From the NCBI RefSeq assembly GCF_052324685.1, contig NC_135222.1, forward strand, positions 8,877,373 to 8,941,372: 64,000 nt of DNA, in the 5' to 3' direction. The position numbers and the translations under genes were made by a program. Positions 45,101 through 57,488 of this stretch are shown piece after piece. The notes under the pieces were generated by a model that was given only the letters and a program-made list of their open reading frames with translations, was not told the origin of the DNA and searched no databases. The first letter of the stretch is position 1. Every line of letters begins with the position of its first letter. This DNA comes from Brachyhypopomus gauderio (lineage: Eukaryota; Chordata; Actinopteri; Gymnotiformes; Hypopomidae).

Positions 45101-45806
45101 AGAATGCCATTGCAAATGCCACGTCGCTGGCAGAGGTGGAGAGGCTGAAGGGACTGCTGCAGTCTGGCCAGATTCCTGGACGGGAAGGCAGACAAGGTAC
45201 TGCATCCCGAAGGCTCGCTGGACGTGCACACATCCACCAGCATGTTCTTTAAGCAGAATGGTTTTTCATCTTTGGTACAACAGTAATTTGTAGATGTTGT
45301 GCACTCATGCTCTTAATTTGTACTCTAAAATGTCAAAATGGCTAACTGAGAATGCAAATAATAGGCTATGATAAACTGGGAGTCATTTGCATTGTACTGG
45401 TAATTTGTAGATGGGTTTTTTTGTATGTGAAATGGCCCTCTTGTGCTCAGTCACTAAAGATTGAATGGCGAGGTTCAGGTAGCAACAGTAATGGACTCCT
45501 AGCTGAAGCCAATTTTTTGTGTAAATGTGAAATTTGTTTTAGGGAGAGCAGTGACCCACAGAGCAAACCAAAGCGTAACTGTCAAACTTTGGCATTTTTA
45601 TTTTGTGCAATAACTCAGGTGTCCAGAGCATGGTGGAGGAAGAGGATGAAGAGGAAGATGAGATTGAAAGGGCGCTCCACACAGAGTCTGAACCAATGTA
45701 CGAAGCTACTGGCGGGGATGAAATGGAAGGTGTTGGAGAAGAACAGGAAAATGGAGAGGACCGAGATGATGAGGAGATGGAGGATATGCATGTTAATGGA
45801 TCATAG
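42126..45806 (+). CDS. snrpa1: U2 small nuclear ribonucleoprotein A' (SNRPA1), complete
   Basis: Leucine-rich-repeat protein that binds U2 snRNA stem-loop IV with U2B'' in the spliceosome. Coding exons: 42126-42207, 42522-42669, 42842-42920, 43510-43556, 43685-43787, 44210-44289, 44623-44698, 45103-45196, 45619-45806. All have GT-AG introns and continuous phase, giving 298 aa. The start MVKLSAELIELAAQYTNPVR matches the conserved N-terminus. Leucine-rich repeats follow (FDTIDFSDNEIRKLDGFPLL, LKTLLMNNNRI, LKELILTSNNIQEL), then the cap KHYRLYVINKLPQIRVLDFQ. The tail has EAEKMFKGKRGAQLAKDI and VERLKGLLQSGQIPGREG. It ends in a long Asp/Glu-rich extension, making it longer than human (255 aa). Confidence 0.96.
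43860..43896. repeat. Perfect 14-bp hairpin in snrpa1 intron
   Basis: TTTACATGAAGCAT (43860-43873) pairs with ATGCTTCATGTAAA (43883-43896) around a 9-base loop. Confidence 0.8.
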
Positions 45807-45893
45807 CTCCTTTCATTATGTGAATAATGGTGATTTATAGTCTGTAGTGTATAAGAATGGTGAGCACACAACTTTTTTTTTTAAGTTAAAGAC

Positions 45894-45899
45894 ATTAAA
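45894..45899 (+). terminator. snrpa1: snrpa1 poly(A) signal ATTAAA
   Basis: A common variant hexamer about 90 bases after the stop codon, followed by a T-rich tract. Confidence 0.5.
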
Positions 45900-46560
45900 C
45901 TTTTTTTAAGAAAACTTCATACTCAGTGTAAATTTTCTGCTTTGATTTAAACAGTTAATCCATTTAAGTAATCTCACATTTGAAAGGCTTTAAAAGAATG
46001 TTGCCTTTTGATTTGTGGAGTGTTGAGGTAGCTTTCCACAGTGCTCATTTGGTTAGGAAATGCAGGAATAAGAAGATTCAACACTGCTAGATTTATTTTA
46101 AAATGATTAAAGGGCTTATTCACATTCAGGAGTCATTTTAGAAATATTTGCTACGTCATGTGTAAAGAATTTTTATTTAAGTTTTTCGCTGTGGACATTC
46201 GGTTCTGTGGTAGTAAATTCACAATCACACTTTATTTGCGATGAGAAAAGTATACCTTGATTCTTGGAGATTATGAAATGCTGTGATGGCTTTTCCTCAC
46301 AGAGCAGTTCAGGGTCAGTTTACCTCACTTTTGGATGTAAATACAAGTGAGGTGATGAGTTGATGTATATACATATATTTTTTGTTTTGATATGTTTAAG
46401 GAAGGGTAAGAAACTACCACTGAATTTAAAACTAATTTGACACCAGTTTTGCACTAATCTTAGGCTTTATATATTTTTTCAAACCATAAATTAAGAGTGC
46501 ACCTCATTTTGTGAACTAAAAACAATCTGATGAACTCCTCAGCACTGTGATTACATTCTG
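45900..46560. other. snrpa1-selenos spacer
   Basis: AT-rich; nothing recognised before the SINE. Confidence 0.4.
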
Positions 46561-46594
46561 GCCCCCTCTTAGTTGTCCAGACCTGCTGGACCTG

Positions 46595-47015
46595 TATAAA
46601 CACTGGCCTAGTGGTTACCACATCATCTCAGCTGGGACCTTTGGTTCAAGACCCTATCTGAGTGGCTTTTCAATGTTCTCAGCTTGGGTTTCCTCCCACT
46701 GTCCAATAAAACATTGTTGGGTAAGTTGCCTGTCCCAACAAAGTTTTCTCTGTGTGTGCATGGATGCATCTATCCATGTAATAAATGGTTGTCTGAGTGC
46801 GTATGAATGATGGTGCATCTGTATGCACAGTGCTGGATGATGTTCTGGGTGTGTTCCTCTGCCCATTACTGTTTCTGTATGTCCTGCAAAGAGCATGCTG
46901 TGCATAATTGGCTGGTGCTTGTCTCTGGTGTGTGATTAGATGTAAAAGTTTGTACCTGTGTTAATTGTAAAGTGACCTTGGGAATGTCGAAAGGTGCTAT
47001 CTAAATGTACATATT
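46595..47015 (+). mobile_element. Decayed tRNA-headed SINE with L2-like tail
   Basis: A-box-like TGGCCTAGTGGTTACCAC (46604-46621), B box GGTTCAAGACC (46642-46652), body GTTTCCTCCCACTGTCC, and tail TTGTAAAGTGACCTTGGGAA then AAAGGTGCTATCTAAATGTA. It belongs to the same family as 12795-13270 but is much more diverged. Confidence 0.7.
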
Positions 47016-47419
47016 GATCACTGGTACATGTCTACTGATTATAGTAGACATCTGGTCTTCCTGTTTTATCTGCATGTTACAGCTGAAATGATGTCAACAC
47101 TAGACGTGGTGCACACTAAAGATGAATAATCTGAGATGATGCCATTCCATATTCCTATTCCATCTATTCTATGGGATGTAGAAAACAAATAGCCAACTCT
47201 GACAGGCTGAAAATACTCTTATACTGAACTGGCTAGATGTAATACAGCGTGGACTTGATGGACCACCAGAAAAAGGTTTTTCTATTAATCTTTCCTGAGA
47301 GTTCCTTGTCGACGTCGCCACTCTTGCTCATTAGCGGTATGGACCCAAACATTTATAGATGCTTTGTGACTATGCGTTGTGTAACATCTGACTTGGACTT
47401 GATTGTGTGACCAGTTACC

Positions 47420-47673
47420 TACGAGAGCTCGGACCGTCACGTCCTCTCCACACGGCTCCACCCTTTCCAGTTCTCATCCAGCCACCGCGTCATCCTTCCA
47501 TTTACGGAAGTGACGTCTTGCTAAGTGACGGTGGCCGGTTGTCGTACCACTTCGTTTAGCAGCTTTCGGTACTCGGTGACGGAGCAAATAACGTACATGA
47601 CAAACGCTTAATCAGTAATGTAGTTACTTAAATTAATTTGGATAGCTAGTCTGCATTTCGTTTGTTACTCAAC
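47420..47673 (+). promoter_or_regulatory. selenos: selenos promoter / 5' UTR
   Basis: GC-richer region before the start codon with a composite ETS/CRE-like site CGGAAGTGACGTC (47505-47517). ATF/CREB-type TGACGT elements fit a gene known to respond to ER stress. A canonical ERSE was not found. Assignment by position and motif only. Confidence 0.4.
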
Positions 47674-49351
47674 ATGGAGGCAGAGCCCGGTGCTGCCAAC
47701 ATCAAAACAGAAGAGGAGAATTTGGAGAACCAGGATCTAAGTTTGTTTCAAGCAACTGGTAGGTAAACACTAGCTAGCGGACTAGCTACCCACCTGAGCT
47801 AGCCAAGTGAACGCAGCATTCAACTGTTTAGGTAACAAATCAGCTAACAAACAACGAGCGTATTGCACCGTGGAGGTAACAAAAACATGAAATTGTACCC
47901 AATATTTTGAGGATATTACCTTGCTAAACAGCTAGCTACTTCCGCTAGTTAGAATTTTAAAGAGCAAGCTGGATGTGGAAGAGTAGACAGCTTGCATTGT
48001 GTTATGTTTGTGTGTGATTTATTTTTACTCCGCAGTTAGCTACCTAACACGACTAACTACCAGGATCGCACCTTAACGAACCTAATATAAAAATGGATTA
48101 CTTGGGTAGTGTTATTGGCTAGCTAAACTGCTACCTAGCAAATGACTACCTAGTCAACTGCTCTGGGATTTGACGTCAGTCAGCTAAAATTAAGCCCTGC
48201 GAACCCACACTCTTCAGCTTCTGTGTGCAGCGTGTATTACATTTATGAAGTGATCGTCTTTGTCCACAGTTTCTGCTGTTCTCTCCGAGTATGGATGGTA
48301 CCTAGTGATCCTGGGTGTGGGAGTTTATCTTCTTATTCAGCACCTTAGTAAGAATAAACCCAGCCAGGAACAAAGTTCGACCTCAGCAACCAGCCAGGGT
48401 CAGTACTGGTTATTTAAACGTGTTTCTGAAGGATGTTCTGAATGGGAAAGACCTGTGTGTAGCAGGAAGTAAGCAACCTAGTTTATCTCGTTTCCAGATG
48501 CAGTGTCTGTGGTTAGACGACAGGAGGCTTTGGAAGCGTCTCGTCGAAAAATGCAAGCAGAGCTTGATGCCAAAGCCGCAGAGTTCAAAGACAAACAACA
48601 AAGAGTGAGCAGTATTTGAGCTCCACACGTAGCAAACATGCATGCATGCATGCATGGTAAACAGTAAAGTTTTTTCCTGCATGGATCATAGAACTCCCCA
48701 AAAGAATGGAAATGTATGAATGTATTGCAGACTGAAGTGCACACTGGAACCAATGCATGGACCCTGTGGCCATATAATCAGAATTTTTGCCTTTTCATCT
48801 TTGCAGGTGGAGGAGGAGAAAAGACGACAAAAGATTGAAATGTGGGAGAGCATACAGCAGGGGAAGAGTTATAAAGGGAACGTGAAACTTGCACAAGTAT
48901 GATGTCACTACTGACACCTGCGAATTATTGGCTTCTGCGAATGCCCATCAGTGAGGCGTTGAGAATGAGCTGCTGATGTTCTTTCTGTGGTTTGTCACAG
49001 GACACTGACGAGACTGCCAGTTCATCCACAGTGCCGAAGTCAAAGGCCGACAAAAAGTCCTTTCGCAGCAGTGGTATGAAGCACTGCTTCTTTCATTTGT
49101 TCATTGCTGAAAATCTTCACTGATATTTTTAATTACGCCTTTGTCAAAAAACTTTGAGTAAACCATGTTTCTCTAATACAATTAAAAACTTTAGTTTTAA
49201 AGATATGTAAAAATCAGTGAAAGCTAAGAAAATCCTGTATGTGTACACGTGCGTTCCCACATTAGGATACAACCCCTTGAGTGGTGAAGGAGGAGGAACC
49301 TGCTCATGGAGACCTGGCAGAAGAGGGCCATCTGCGGGTGGATGAGGTTAA
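47674..49351 (+). CDS. selenos: Selenoprotein S (SELENOS/VIMP), complete, UGA = selenocysteine
   Basis: ER membrane protein that recruits p97/VCP to derlins for ER-associated degradation. Coding exons: 47674-47758, 48270-48398, 48498-48604, 48807-48896, 49001-49073, 49266-49351. With TGA at 49343-49345 read as selenocysteine and TAA at 49349-49351 as the stop, the product is 189 aa, equal to the human length. The N-terminus [20 protein letters not shown] is followed by a single membrane helix ([19 protein letters not shown]). A long basic/acidic coiled coil follows ([40 protein letters not shown]), then a Gly-rich tail ending [13 protein letters not shown]. A routine gene caller would truncate it by two residues or misplace the stop. 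Confidence 0.95.
49343..49345 (+). other. selenos: Selenocysteine UGA codon of selenos
   Basis: In-frame TGA in the context GGT GGA TGA GGT TAA, the penultimate residue as in vertebrate SELENOS. Confidence 0.93.
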
Positions 49352-49796
49352 AGGGGGTCAGAGGGACATGAATTTTGTCGTCTCTGACCTTTTGACCTCT
49401 GGCACAGGAGCACACAAACAGCAACTGAACGAAGCTGTCGCCTCTCATCACGTTTCTGTAGCAGTGATTAATAAGAATGCTCTGCTTCACCTTCAGACAA
49501 TTGGCGCTATATGCAGAATGTTTTTTCTCCTCAGTGAGCGGAAATGTAAAAAATGTTAGCATTTTAGGATTCTCTGATTTCACATTTGTTTGTATTCCAT
49601 CAAGCTGGTGAGTAATCAGGCAGAATAACACAATTTGAAAACACTCTCTATATAAGTGCTTTGCAGAGAGTTTGAAGACCAGATTCATATTTGCACGTTA
49701 GATAAAATTTGACACTGACCTTTTTTTGCAATGTTTTAATTATGCTTGAAAACTGATAATCCTGCTTTGTGATCAGGAAACTAATCTGTGTGAGAT

Positions 49797-49872
49797 CGAC
49801 AGTTTCTAATGATGCCTCCTTATGAAAAGCACTTAGGCCAGTGGGGATGGCTGATAACTTTCAGTTGTGAAA
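49797..49872 (+). promoter_or_regulatory. selenos: SECIS element in selenos 3' UTR
   Basis: ATGA at 49809-49812 faces TGAT at 49852-49855, the non-Watson-Crick quartet with its tandem G.A pairs. Helix II pairs GCCTCCTT with GGGGATGGC (one bulged T). The apical region carries the unpaired AAAA about 12 bases after the quartet. Below the quartet AGTT pairs with AACT. It lies about 460 bases after the UGA. This fits a eukaryotic SECIS recruiting SBP2; drawn by eye, not folded. Confidence 0.75.
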
Positions 49873-50124
49873 ATGTGGTCCTGGTTTTTAACACATCAGA
49901 CATGAAATGCTCTGCTGTACGTGTTCTAAGTGTTTGTAGACATTTTAGATGGCTACTGTTCTGTAGTACTTGCTTTACCTTAAGAGTAACTGCCTCATGA
50001 TGTACCAAGCAAAGCAGTTCTTCTTATACAGTGAATTCTTTGTAGTTATGAGATCTATTTGGGTTGACTTTAAATTGTTCTTTGTTCAGTTGGGTTTATA
50101 CTTGTATTTCCTCTACGTTTCAAT

Positions 50125-50130
50125 ATTAAA
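50125..50130 (+). terminator. selenos: selenos poly(A) signal ATTAAA
   Basis: Variant hexamer downstream of the SECIS. It is the first good candidate that keeps the SECIS in the mRNA. Another AATAAA follows at about 50626. Confidence 0.4.
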
Positions 50131-51289
50131 TCTCTTTGCATAGCATGTACGTCTGATTTTGTCATGTACTATTCAATGCACAAGCAAGCAAATTCAGTAG
50201 AAAGAGATTTTTTGATCATTTAAAATGTATATACATTTCAAGTGCCTTTCCAAGCACAAAAGAACACAACAAAACAACTAGCAGTATATTTAAGATGAAA
50301 GTGGGTGTGTGGGCGAGTGTGTTTGTGTGCGAAGATGTACACACACATTCCCCACTTGCCCTCCTCTGGGACGTCTCTTTCTCCTTAAAGGTTCAATTTT
50401 CTACCAGAGGCCTGTGTGCTTGAGGGTCCTGCTAGTATTCGAGCTGTTCCCAGGACTGCACTCTTCTAGATGTAGGTCTTGGATGTACAGAATCACATTT
50501 GCATTTAAAAAATGTAATTTCTTTTGGTACGTTTTGTCTTTAAAATACTACTATTATCAGAATCTCAAAGATATTGTGTATTTAAGAATGAGTCAGTGTG
50601 AGCAGTAGTGCGAGTCTTGTTATTTAATAAAGTACATATCTTAGATAAGCGTGTGGTGAACTTTCACCACTAGATGGAGATAATAGTACAAAATCAAGAC
50701 GTTTTAGTCCTGTAAATGTGCATCGTTTTACGTCATCATTCAAATTGGTGTGATCAGATTTTTTCAATAGTTTTCATGCGTATCACGCTTCAATGTTAGG
50801 TAAAAAAATTTTATACTAACGTCTTCGCGTTTATTTCGTACATTATTTCAAATGTATTAAGAATCGATCTTTTACTCTTTTCTACATTTCTCAAACTAAT
50901 AATGTCATTCCGATATCGACTAGGTGCACGACCGTGTTCTTCCAAATCCTCGGGAACGAGGACAACGTTCATATATTGTAAAATGGGTAAATGCATTGCT
51001 GACTTGTGCTGAGCTGGTTTAAATGATTTACTTATGACAGATAAACAGGGAAAATACTACATATGTAAAGAAACAAAGAGCGATCGGTATGGCATTTTAA
51101 GGGGAACGTAAACCATATACTCACGAATTAAAATAAAAGGAAACGTTCAGATACCGTCCCGTTATTTTTATTATTATTATTTATTATTATGAGCATTATC
51201 ACCATTATTCGCTGGAGTAACGTTTCTCCCGTTTTCCTTCCCGTGGATGTAATGGTAATTGCACGTAACACGGTAGGAGGCGGTGTGTC

Positions 51290-51731
51290 CGTTATGTGCA
51301 CGACCCTCCCATCGTTTCACGGAAGAAGAAGAAGGAGCCGCGTCGCTGCGAAACGTTTCGGCCGCTCTCACAATGGCGAGGTAGACGGAAGAATGGGGAC
51401 GCTGCCCGCTCTCTGGAGGCCCGAGGTTTTTTGTCTGAGGTTGTAATTTGCTTTGGCCGTGAGCGGAATAGTTGAAAGGTTTAGATGGGTCAACGAAGGA
51501 GGACTTGTTAGATGGGTGTGTGGAGACTGCCGTGTCGTAACGTGTACAGAAGCCGACCCCGGGACCGATAGTGGCCGAAGGCTTTCCTGCCATGAGAGAG
51601 TCCGAGCCCCGTTTTCTGGAGGGCGCCACGGTTGAATCGTCCTGAGCTTTTCTAAAAGAGACACGCAGCACAAACGTTTAAACGGTGGGGGGGGAAAGAG
51701 AAAGGAAAGAATATTGGTCGAGTTTTGGGGA
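51290..51731 (+). promoter_or_regulatory. chsy1: chsy1 promoter / 5' UTR, CpG-rich
   Basis: Marked rise in G+C and CpG directly before the chsy1 start codon, with purine-rich AGAAGAAGAAGGAG. It looks like a CpG-island promoter. The transcription start is not determined. Confidence 0.5.
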
Positions 51732-53195
51732 ATGGCAGGTAGAAGCAGAAGAGCATGGTTCAGTGTTCTTTTGGGACTGGTCGTCGGGTTCACTCTGGCT
51801 TCCAGATTAATTCTGCCGCGGGCCAACGAGCTGAAGAAAGCCGGCCAGAGTCGCACGGCGAGCGGGACCGGCTGCGGCATCAGCGGCGGGGTGAGGCGGG
51901 AGCACGGCGGGGTGCTGATGTGGCCGCCGCCAGATAATGGGTTGTTCACAACGGAGAAACCTGCACAGAAATCTAATCATTTTCTGTTCGTCGGCGTCAT
52001 GACTGCCCAGAAGTACCTCAAGAGTCGCGCAGTAGCGGCTTATAGGTGAGTTTGTGTGGAGACGCCCGGTCTAACGGGCAATCCTGCGTTTGTGGAAACG
52101 CCAAGAAAACTGTAGCAAACGCGACTACATTTAACGACTGCATAATGACATATTTAGGTGAGTTACAAATCCTTGCGTGTGATGTGCTTTTATTTTCTCG
52201 ACTACCAAGATGCTGTTGGATACTTTTTGCACGTTTGCACATAAAGCACAGTGCAGGTTTGAGGCACGTTTAAAACATTTTTTGACCTGCCACTGTAGCG
52301 CAGTTTAGGTGGTGATACTTTGATACGTACCCCTCCTCTAGCTGTCTTGTGGTCCAGTATTTTACTTAGTGACATGTTAGATTCATTGTTGTGCGTTCAT
52401 TATTTGCTGTGTGGACTGATGGAGAAAAAAAAAATTGAGTTGTATCTTTTCTTTCTACTTCGTCTGTAGTTTATGTCCTTCTGACGTTTAACCATTCAGG
52501 CAAAATATGCATTATTTTTTAATTTGACTGCAGAAGTCAAACGAATGTGTCTCCTAACTAAGTTGTTAAAGGGCTCTATTTACGAAGCACATTTAAACAA
52601 TATGTTGAAATAGGCCTTTTAATAGCAGGGGTTCTGGAGCATTTTGTGCTAAGAATAAAATTAGATATTGGCTTGAGAAGAGAGAGACTTATCTAAACAA
52701 TGCTGGCTTTTTTTGCATTAAGGCACATGGGAGACACGGGGATTTTGGACAAGGCATGCTTGCTTGTCCTCAGATGCAAGGCCATGCAGTATATTGTGTT
52801 AAAAGGCCTAAAATTCCAATCAAGAATTCCAAAATGGATTTGATTTTGAATTTAATTATTAACTTTTCTGAGCAATAATGACCTGAAACCTCAAAGTGTC
52901 ATTGCTTGCTGCTTTCCTGCATTTGTTTGTGTAGAGATTCCAATGTTCTCAAGATCGGGCATTTTCATTTTTGCTGCCTGCAATTAGTTGCGATTTATTA
53001 ATTAATTAATTTATTTACAATCCTCAAATTCTTCATTGATGACTGGCATTAATTTCACATGTGAAAAACCCAGCAAGAATTCAGCAGGGCAAGCGCAGCA
53101 CATGAGTTCACCAGTGCAGACACACTGCTCTGCTCTTTCTGTCGGCAGCTTTGGATACATGCAATGGCAACAAAAGAGTGGAAACCCTGTGTGCG

Positions 53196-53226
<31 letters not shown>

Positions 53227-53957
53227 TTAGGTATTGGTGGGAAATGCTTTGTTTGGGTTATAAAGTCATGTTTTGTCCCCATCACCCTATAACAAGCTGT
53301 GTTGTAGATTTTGTAGCTTACATTACACTGTCCAGAATATGATTGTGAAGCATCAGTTCATTATGAAGGAGCTTGCATTGCCCAGAACATGCTGTTTTTC
53401 ACTTAAGATGTCTTATTTGGTCTAGACATCTAGCGCATTATCCCCTCTGTACGTTGTGCAGGACCTGGGCCCAGACCATTCCAGGCCAGGTGGAGTTCTT
53501 CTCCAGCGAGGGCTCTGACACAAGCATTCCCATCCCCATTGTGGCCCTGAAGAACGTCGACGACTCGTACCCTCCTCAGAAGAAGTCCTTCATGATGCTC
53601 AAATACATGCATGACCACTACCTGGACCAGTTCGAGTGGTTCATGCGCGCCGACGACGACGTCTACATCAAGAGCGAGCGGCTGGAGGGCTTCCTGCGCA
53701 GTCTGAACAGCAGCGAGGCCATCTTCCTGGGCCAGACGGGCATGGGCGCCCGCGACGAGCTGGGCAAGCTGGCGCTGGAGCCCGGCGAAAACTTCTGCAT
53801 GGGCGGCCCGGGCGTGATCATGAGCCGCGAGGTTCTGCGTCGCATGGTGCCCCACATCCGCGAGTGTCTGCAGGAGATGTACACCACCCACGAGGACGTG
53901 GAGGTGGGCCGCTGCGTGCGCCGCTTCGCCGGCGTGCAGTGTGTCTGGTCCTACGAG
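51732..53957 (+). CDS. chsy1: Chondroitin sulfate synthase 1 (CHSY1), exons 1-2 (3' part outside window)
   Basis: Golgi type II membrane glycosyltransferase that polymerises chondroitin by alternately adding glucuronic acid and N-acetylgalactosamine. Exon 1 (51732-52045) encodes MAGRSRRAWFSVLLGLVVGF, a short cytoplasmic tail plus signal-anchor helix. It then has a variable stem and NHFLFVGVMTAQKYLKSRAV. Exon 2 (53462-53957) encodes the N-terminal beta3-glycosyltransferase (Fringe-like) domain: FFSSEGSDTSIPIPIV, the metal-binding DDD in EWFMRADDDVYIKSERL, FCMGGPGVIMSREVLRRMVP and TTHEDVEVGRCVRRFAGVQC. The donor after WSYE is at 53958 in phase 0, the same place as in human CHSY1. The C-terminal GalNAc-transferase domain, in the large third exon of the gene, is not in the window. 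Confidence 0.96.
52046..53461 (+). other. chsy1: chsy1 intron 1
   Basis: Contains a poly(T) run at about 53197-53221 and AT-rich sequence. No exon or element was recognised. Confidence 0.6.
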
Positions 53958-54328
53958 GTAAGAGGCTAGGTGGACAGGTGGGTGGGGTTTGGTGTGTGTG
54001 GGGGCGGGGCTTTTATTGAGCACCTGATTGGTGGTTAAATTTGAACCGAGTAGACTTGTGTACAGCTTGTTCAGTTGGTTAGAAAACTGTTTGTTTATTT
54101 ACCACAAACAAATTTCAAGGATCTTTCCTTCTGTGTAATATGCAGAAAGATTACCATTAGCGAGAATGTACAAATTCACATTCATGTGTCAAAAGCAAAA
54201 AGGGCTTCTGTAGTCTGAAGGCCAATCACCAGACTTTCTTTCTAGTGCAATTGTTCTAAAATCAGCTCTTTTTACAAGCGCTCAGATCTGCAATTTGGGC
54301 GATTGAAAATTATAGGCTGCTGCTTATA

Positions 54329-54352
54329 CACCCCCCCCCCCCCCCCCCCTCC
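54329..54352 (+). repeat. Poly-C tract
   Basis: Homopolymer C run of more than 20 bases; the length may be unreliable. Confidence 0.8.
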
Positions 54353-57300
54353 CCCATGCAATTCTAATTCCCTGGCAGGCACAAACCATCACTGCTCTTT
54401 TATATGCCAGTGCTGTATATATTAAAGCTTCTGTTTTAAATTATGTGGATTATTCCCTCCAGAGCAGGAGAATAGCTGTGAGTGAGTGGTTGGTATGGGC
54501 TATGGCATTTAAGCAAGGCATAACCGAATGGTACAAGGCACAAAATGGCAAAAAGTACCAAAGCTGTATCCAAGATAAACTCATAATATCACAATCATGA
54601 ATATCATGGGCTTGTCAGGGGTCCAGCTAGCTGTTCATCCACAGATGCTTTGTTCACTACAGATTCAATGTTGTAATGTTGTTTAATTTCTCCAACACAA
54701 AGAAATCATCAGCAACTCTTGTGCAACTACCACATAACCTCCAGAGGATGCTAGTTTGAGATAGCAACTGACTTTGGGAATCCCAAGTTGGCTCCTATGA
54801 CTTTTATGCTTTCTTTTAAGATGGGGCTGGTCTAGAGAAGCCTGTTAAGGCTCAGCATAAATGTTTTAAAAATAACAAAATATGAAGCAGTGAACTGTGA
54901 CTCACGGGAAAGTCCTCCGCATCAGACTTTCGGTGAACTTTAATAAGAGTGACCCCTGAACTAAGACCAGATGGCCATCTTTAAGTTCTAGGTTGTCTCC
55001 TCTTCCTCCTGTGTCTCAAAGGCCGACTCAGACGAGATGAATAGCTCAGCACTTGCTTTATGGGGCCGATATGTTGCTTGTACCATCTAGGCGTTTTGTG
55101 GAGAAGCCAAAGAGGAAGTGGTTGAAGTGTAGAGATATGACATGCTTTTTGTGTTTTGGCATGTTGCCTCCTCTCCCCAGTGTCTGGGGGAGACGATCGA
55201 GTCTGCATGAACAAGAAGTGGCTTCTTCCTGTTCTTCACTAACCACGATCGCATACTTGCATTTCCAATAAGTCTTTGCATCTCATTTGGTCTACTTAAC
55301 CCATCTGTCAAGGCACGATTACGCCTTTTCCATTCTTGGTCCCTCAAGGAGCCGCGTATGTAATCCTTCATGGCAAATGTGACCACGCTGCTCACAAATT
55401 GGCAAAATAGAAAAATTAGTAGCTTGGAAAGCTATCTGAGGCCCCTGGTGATAAATTATTGGCGGCTTCTGTCCAGTGCAGTGTGCCTGAATGAGAGGCC
55501 CTGCTGTTGACAGTGTCCCCCCTGAGCTCGGTCCCAGTTGGGCTTTAATGTGCATTTGATGTGTGCTTTAATTACAGCTGCACAGCAAAACAGCTGGGCA
55601 ACCTGCTATTAACGTCAGAGCATTCGGCCATAAGCTCTTTGTAGACACAACTGTGGACCGACTGCGTACCAAGTCTCAACAAGTCCTCACAGAGGCACAG
55701 CCTTTTTAATTGACATCGAAGAGCAAGAGACTTGCTGTCTAAAATAATGGCCTCAGTCTCGGTTGCATTTTTATTTCTGCTTAGAACTGACGTCTGTGGG
55801 TCAGTGGTGAATGTTTTGTGTGGCCATCGTGGCCATCATCATCATCCCAGCCAATCCAGGCTCCGTTATTGTGAGAGCTGGATGGGTTGGAATTTAAAGA
55901 ATTTTAAAAAAGTGTAATAGACTGCATGTTGTTTAGCATCTGAAGCCGAGCGGCGTTGCTGGACCTTTCCCTGAACTCTTGCCTGGATATCTCTGTTTTT
56001 CAAAGTGGAGCAGAGCGCAGAGGCTGTAGAGCACGGGGGCCAAGGGCGTCGGCCCCAGGCGTGGTGAGCCGGCTGTGAAGGCCCTGCAAGGGTTCCTGGC
56101 CTCCACCAGCTCCCGGCGACAGCGTGTTCAAGTTTCTTAATTTTTGCGCGTGCCTGCCTCTTTGTGAGGGTGGCTTTGACACCCTTGGTGGAAAAAGTAA
56201 TGGAAGATGGTGATGTTGAAAGAATCACACCAGATGTCTCCAGGTGATGGATAGCTAGCCCTGAAAAAGCCACTGCTATCTGTCATTCCGTGTAAGCGCC
56301 ACGATCGGTTGTGATGATAAATGGCAGAAGAATTTTATGGAGTCTGCAGGCTTCTAGCTTAAACACGTTCCCAACGCCGGTGCCCATCATGTGTGGTTGC
56401 GTTGCCGTGCCGCATGCTCCGTTCTGTGGGCTTATCCACAAGGTTTATCTTTTTTCCTTCTTCTTCGATTATTTTGTCTCATGGCTACTTGCCATCTCAA
56501 GGTAGTAAAGGTTTCTGTGAACTGCCTCATTATTTTGTTCTTATTGTATTGGCGTGCCTCAAATCAATAGTCTTTCCTTCAAGAATTGAGGAAATCTGTG
56601 TGTCTCATGGCCTTTTTCTATCTAAACGAAGGTGTGTCTCTGTTCACCTTTTGAGAGAAGCCAATCATCAGGAGCTTAATGAGATATCTGGTTGAATAAC
56701 AACATGCCAGTATATTCATATAATGTTCCCCTTCCACAACATTCTTCTGTATCTTCTGGGGGCAGAAAGTAGCATGTACCCATCTGAGATTACCCCATTC
56801 AATTTTTCTGGTTCCTTTGTTTTATTTATTTTTTTGTCCTAAGGCAAAAATTTAAATCTTTTTTTAAAGATTGTTGTGGGAGTGGAGGGGGTGAGGATTC
56901 AGCACAGTGATTTGTACAAGGTAGTGTTTTGTTAATGTTGTACTGTGAAACCTGTTATGGGCTATTGTGCATGGAATGCTAACTACATCGTAGATAAGTC
57001 TGGTAGTTCCTGGAAAATGTCAGGTTTTGCAACGTGTGTTGATGCTTCCAAGCTTGCACTTCAACTGCAGCTCTACTAGGTTGTGGAGGAAAGGCAGGTC
57101 AGCGCTGTGTTTCACCTGCTCTGCTCCTGTTCTTGGATCATTGCTGTATTACAGAAACAGTCGAATGCAAACTGCATGCGGATGCATGCGACCAGAAGTG
57201 AAAACCACAAGTTTTCTTTTTGTATGTGTGTGAATGTAAGTGTACATCTCATCAGCAGAAACACCGTCATCCTTTCCTTTGTTTCACAAGGTTTTAAAGG

Positions 57301-57392
57301 CTTATAGACAAGTGTGCTTTTTTTATTTATTTTTTGTCTGACGAATCCGCAGATGTGAGACTCCCCCATGCACACGCTTTACAATGATTCTA

Positions 57393-57395
<3 letters not shown>

Positions 57396-57484
<89 letters not shown>
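57396..57484 (+). repeat. (CT)n microsatellite, about 89 bp
   Basis: Uninterrupted CT dinucleotides, the longest simple repeat in the window. Confidence 0.95.

Positions 57485-57488
<4 letters not shown>

Noticed and set aside
51368..51949. 193-codon - strand ORF over chsy1 exon 1
   Set aside because: It lies antisense to the CpG-rich first exon and promoter; biased composition and no domain.
53430..54023. Open - strand reading of 197 codons across chsy1 exon 2
   Set aside because: It is the antisense shadow of a GC-rich real exon, with low-complexity Ala/Leu/His/Val composition and no family resemblance.
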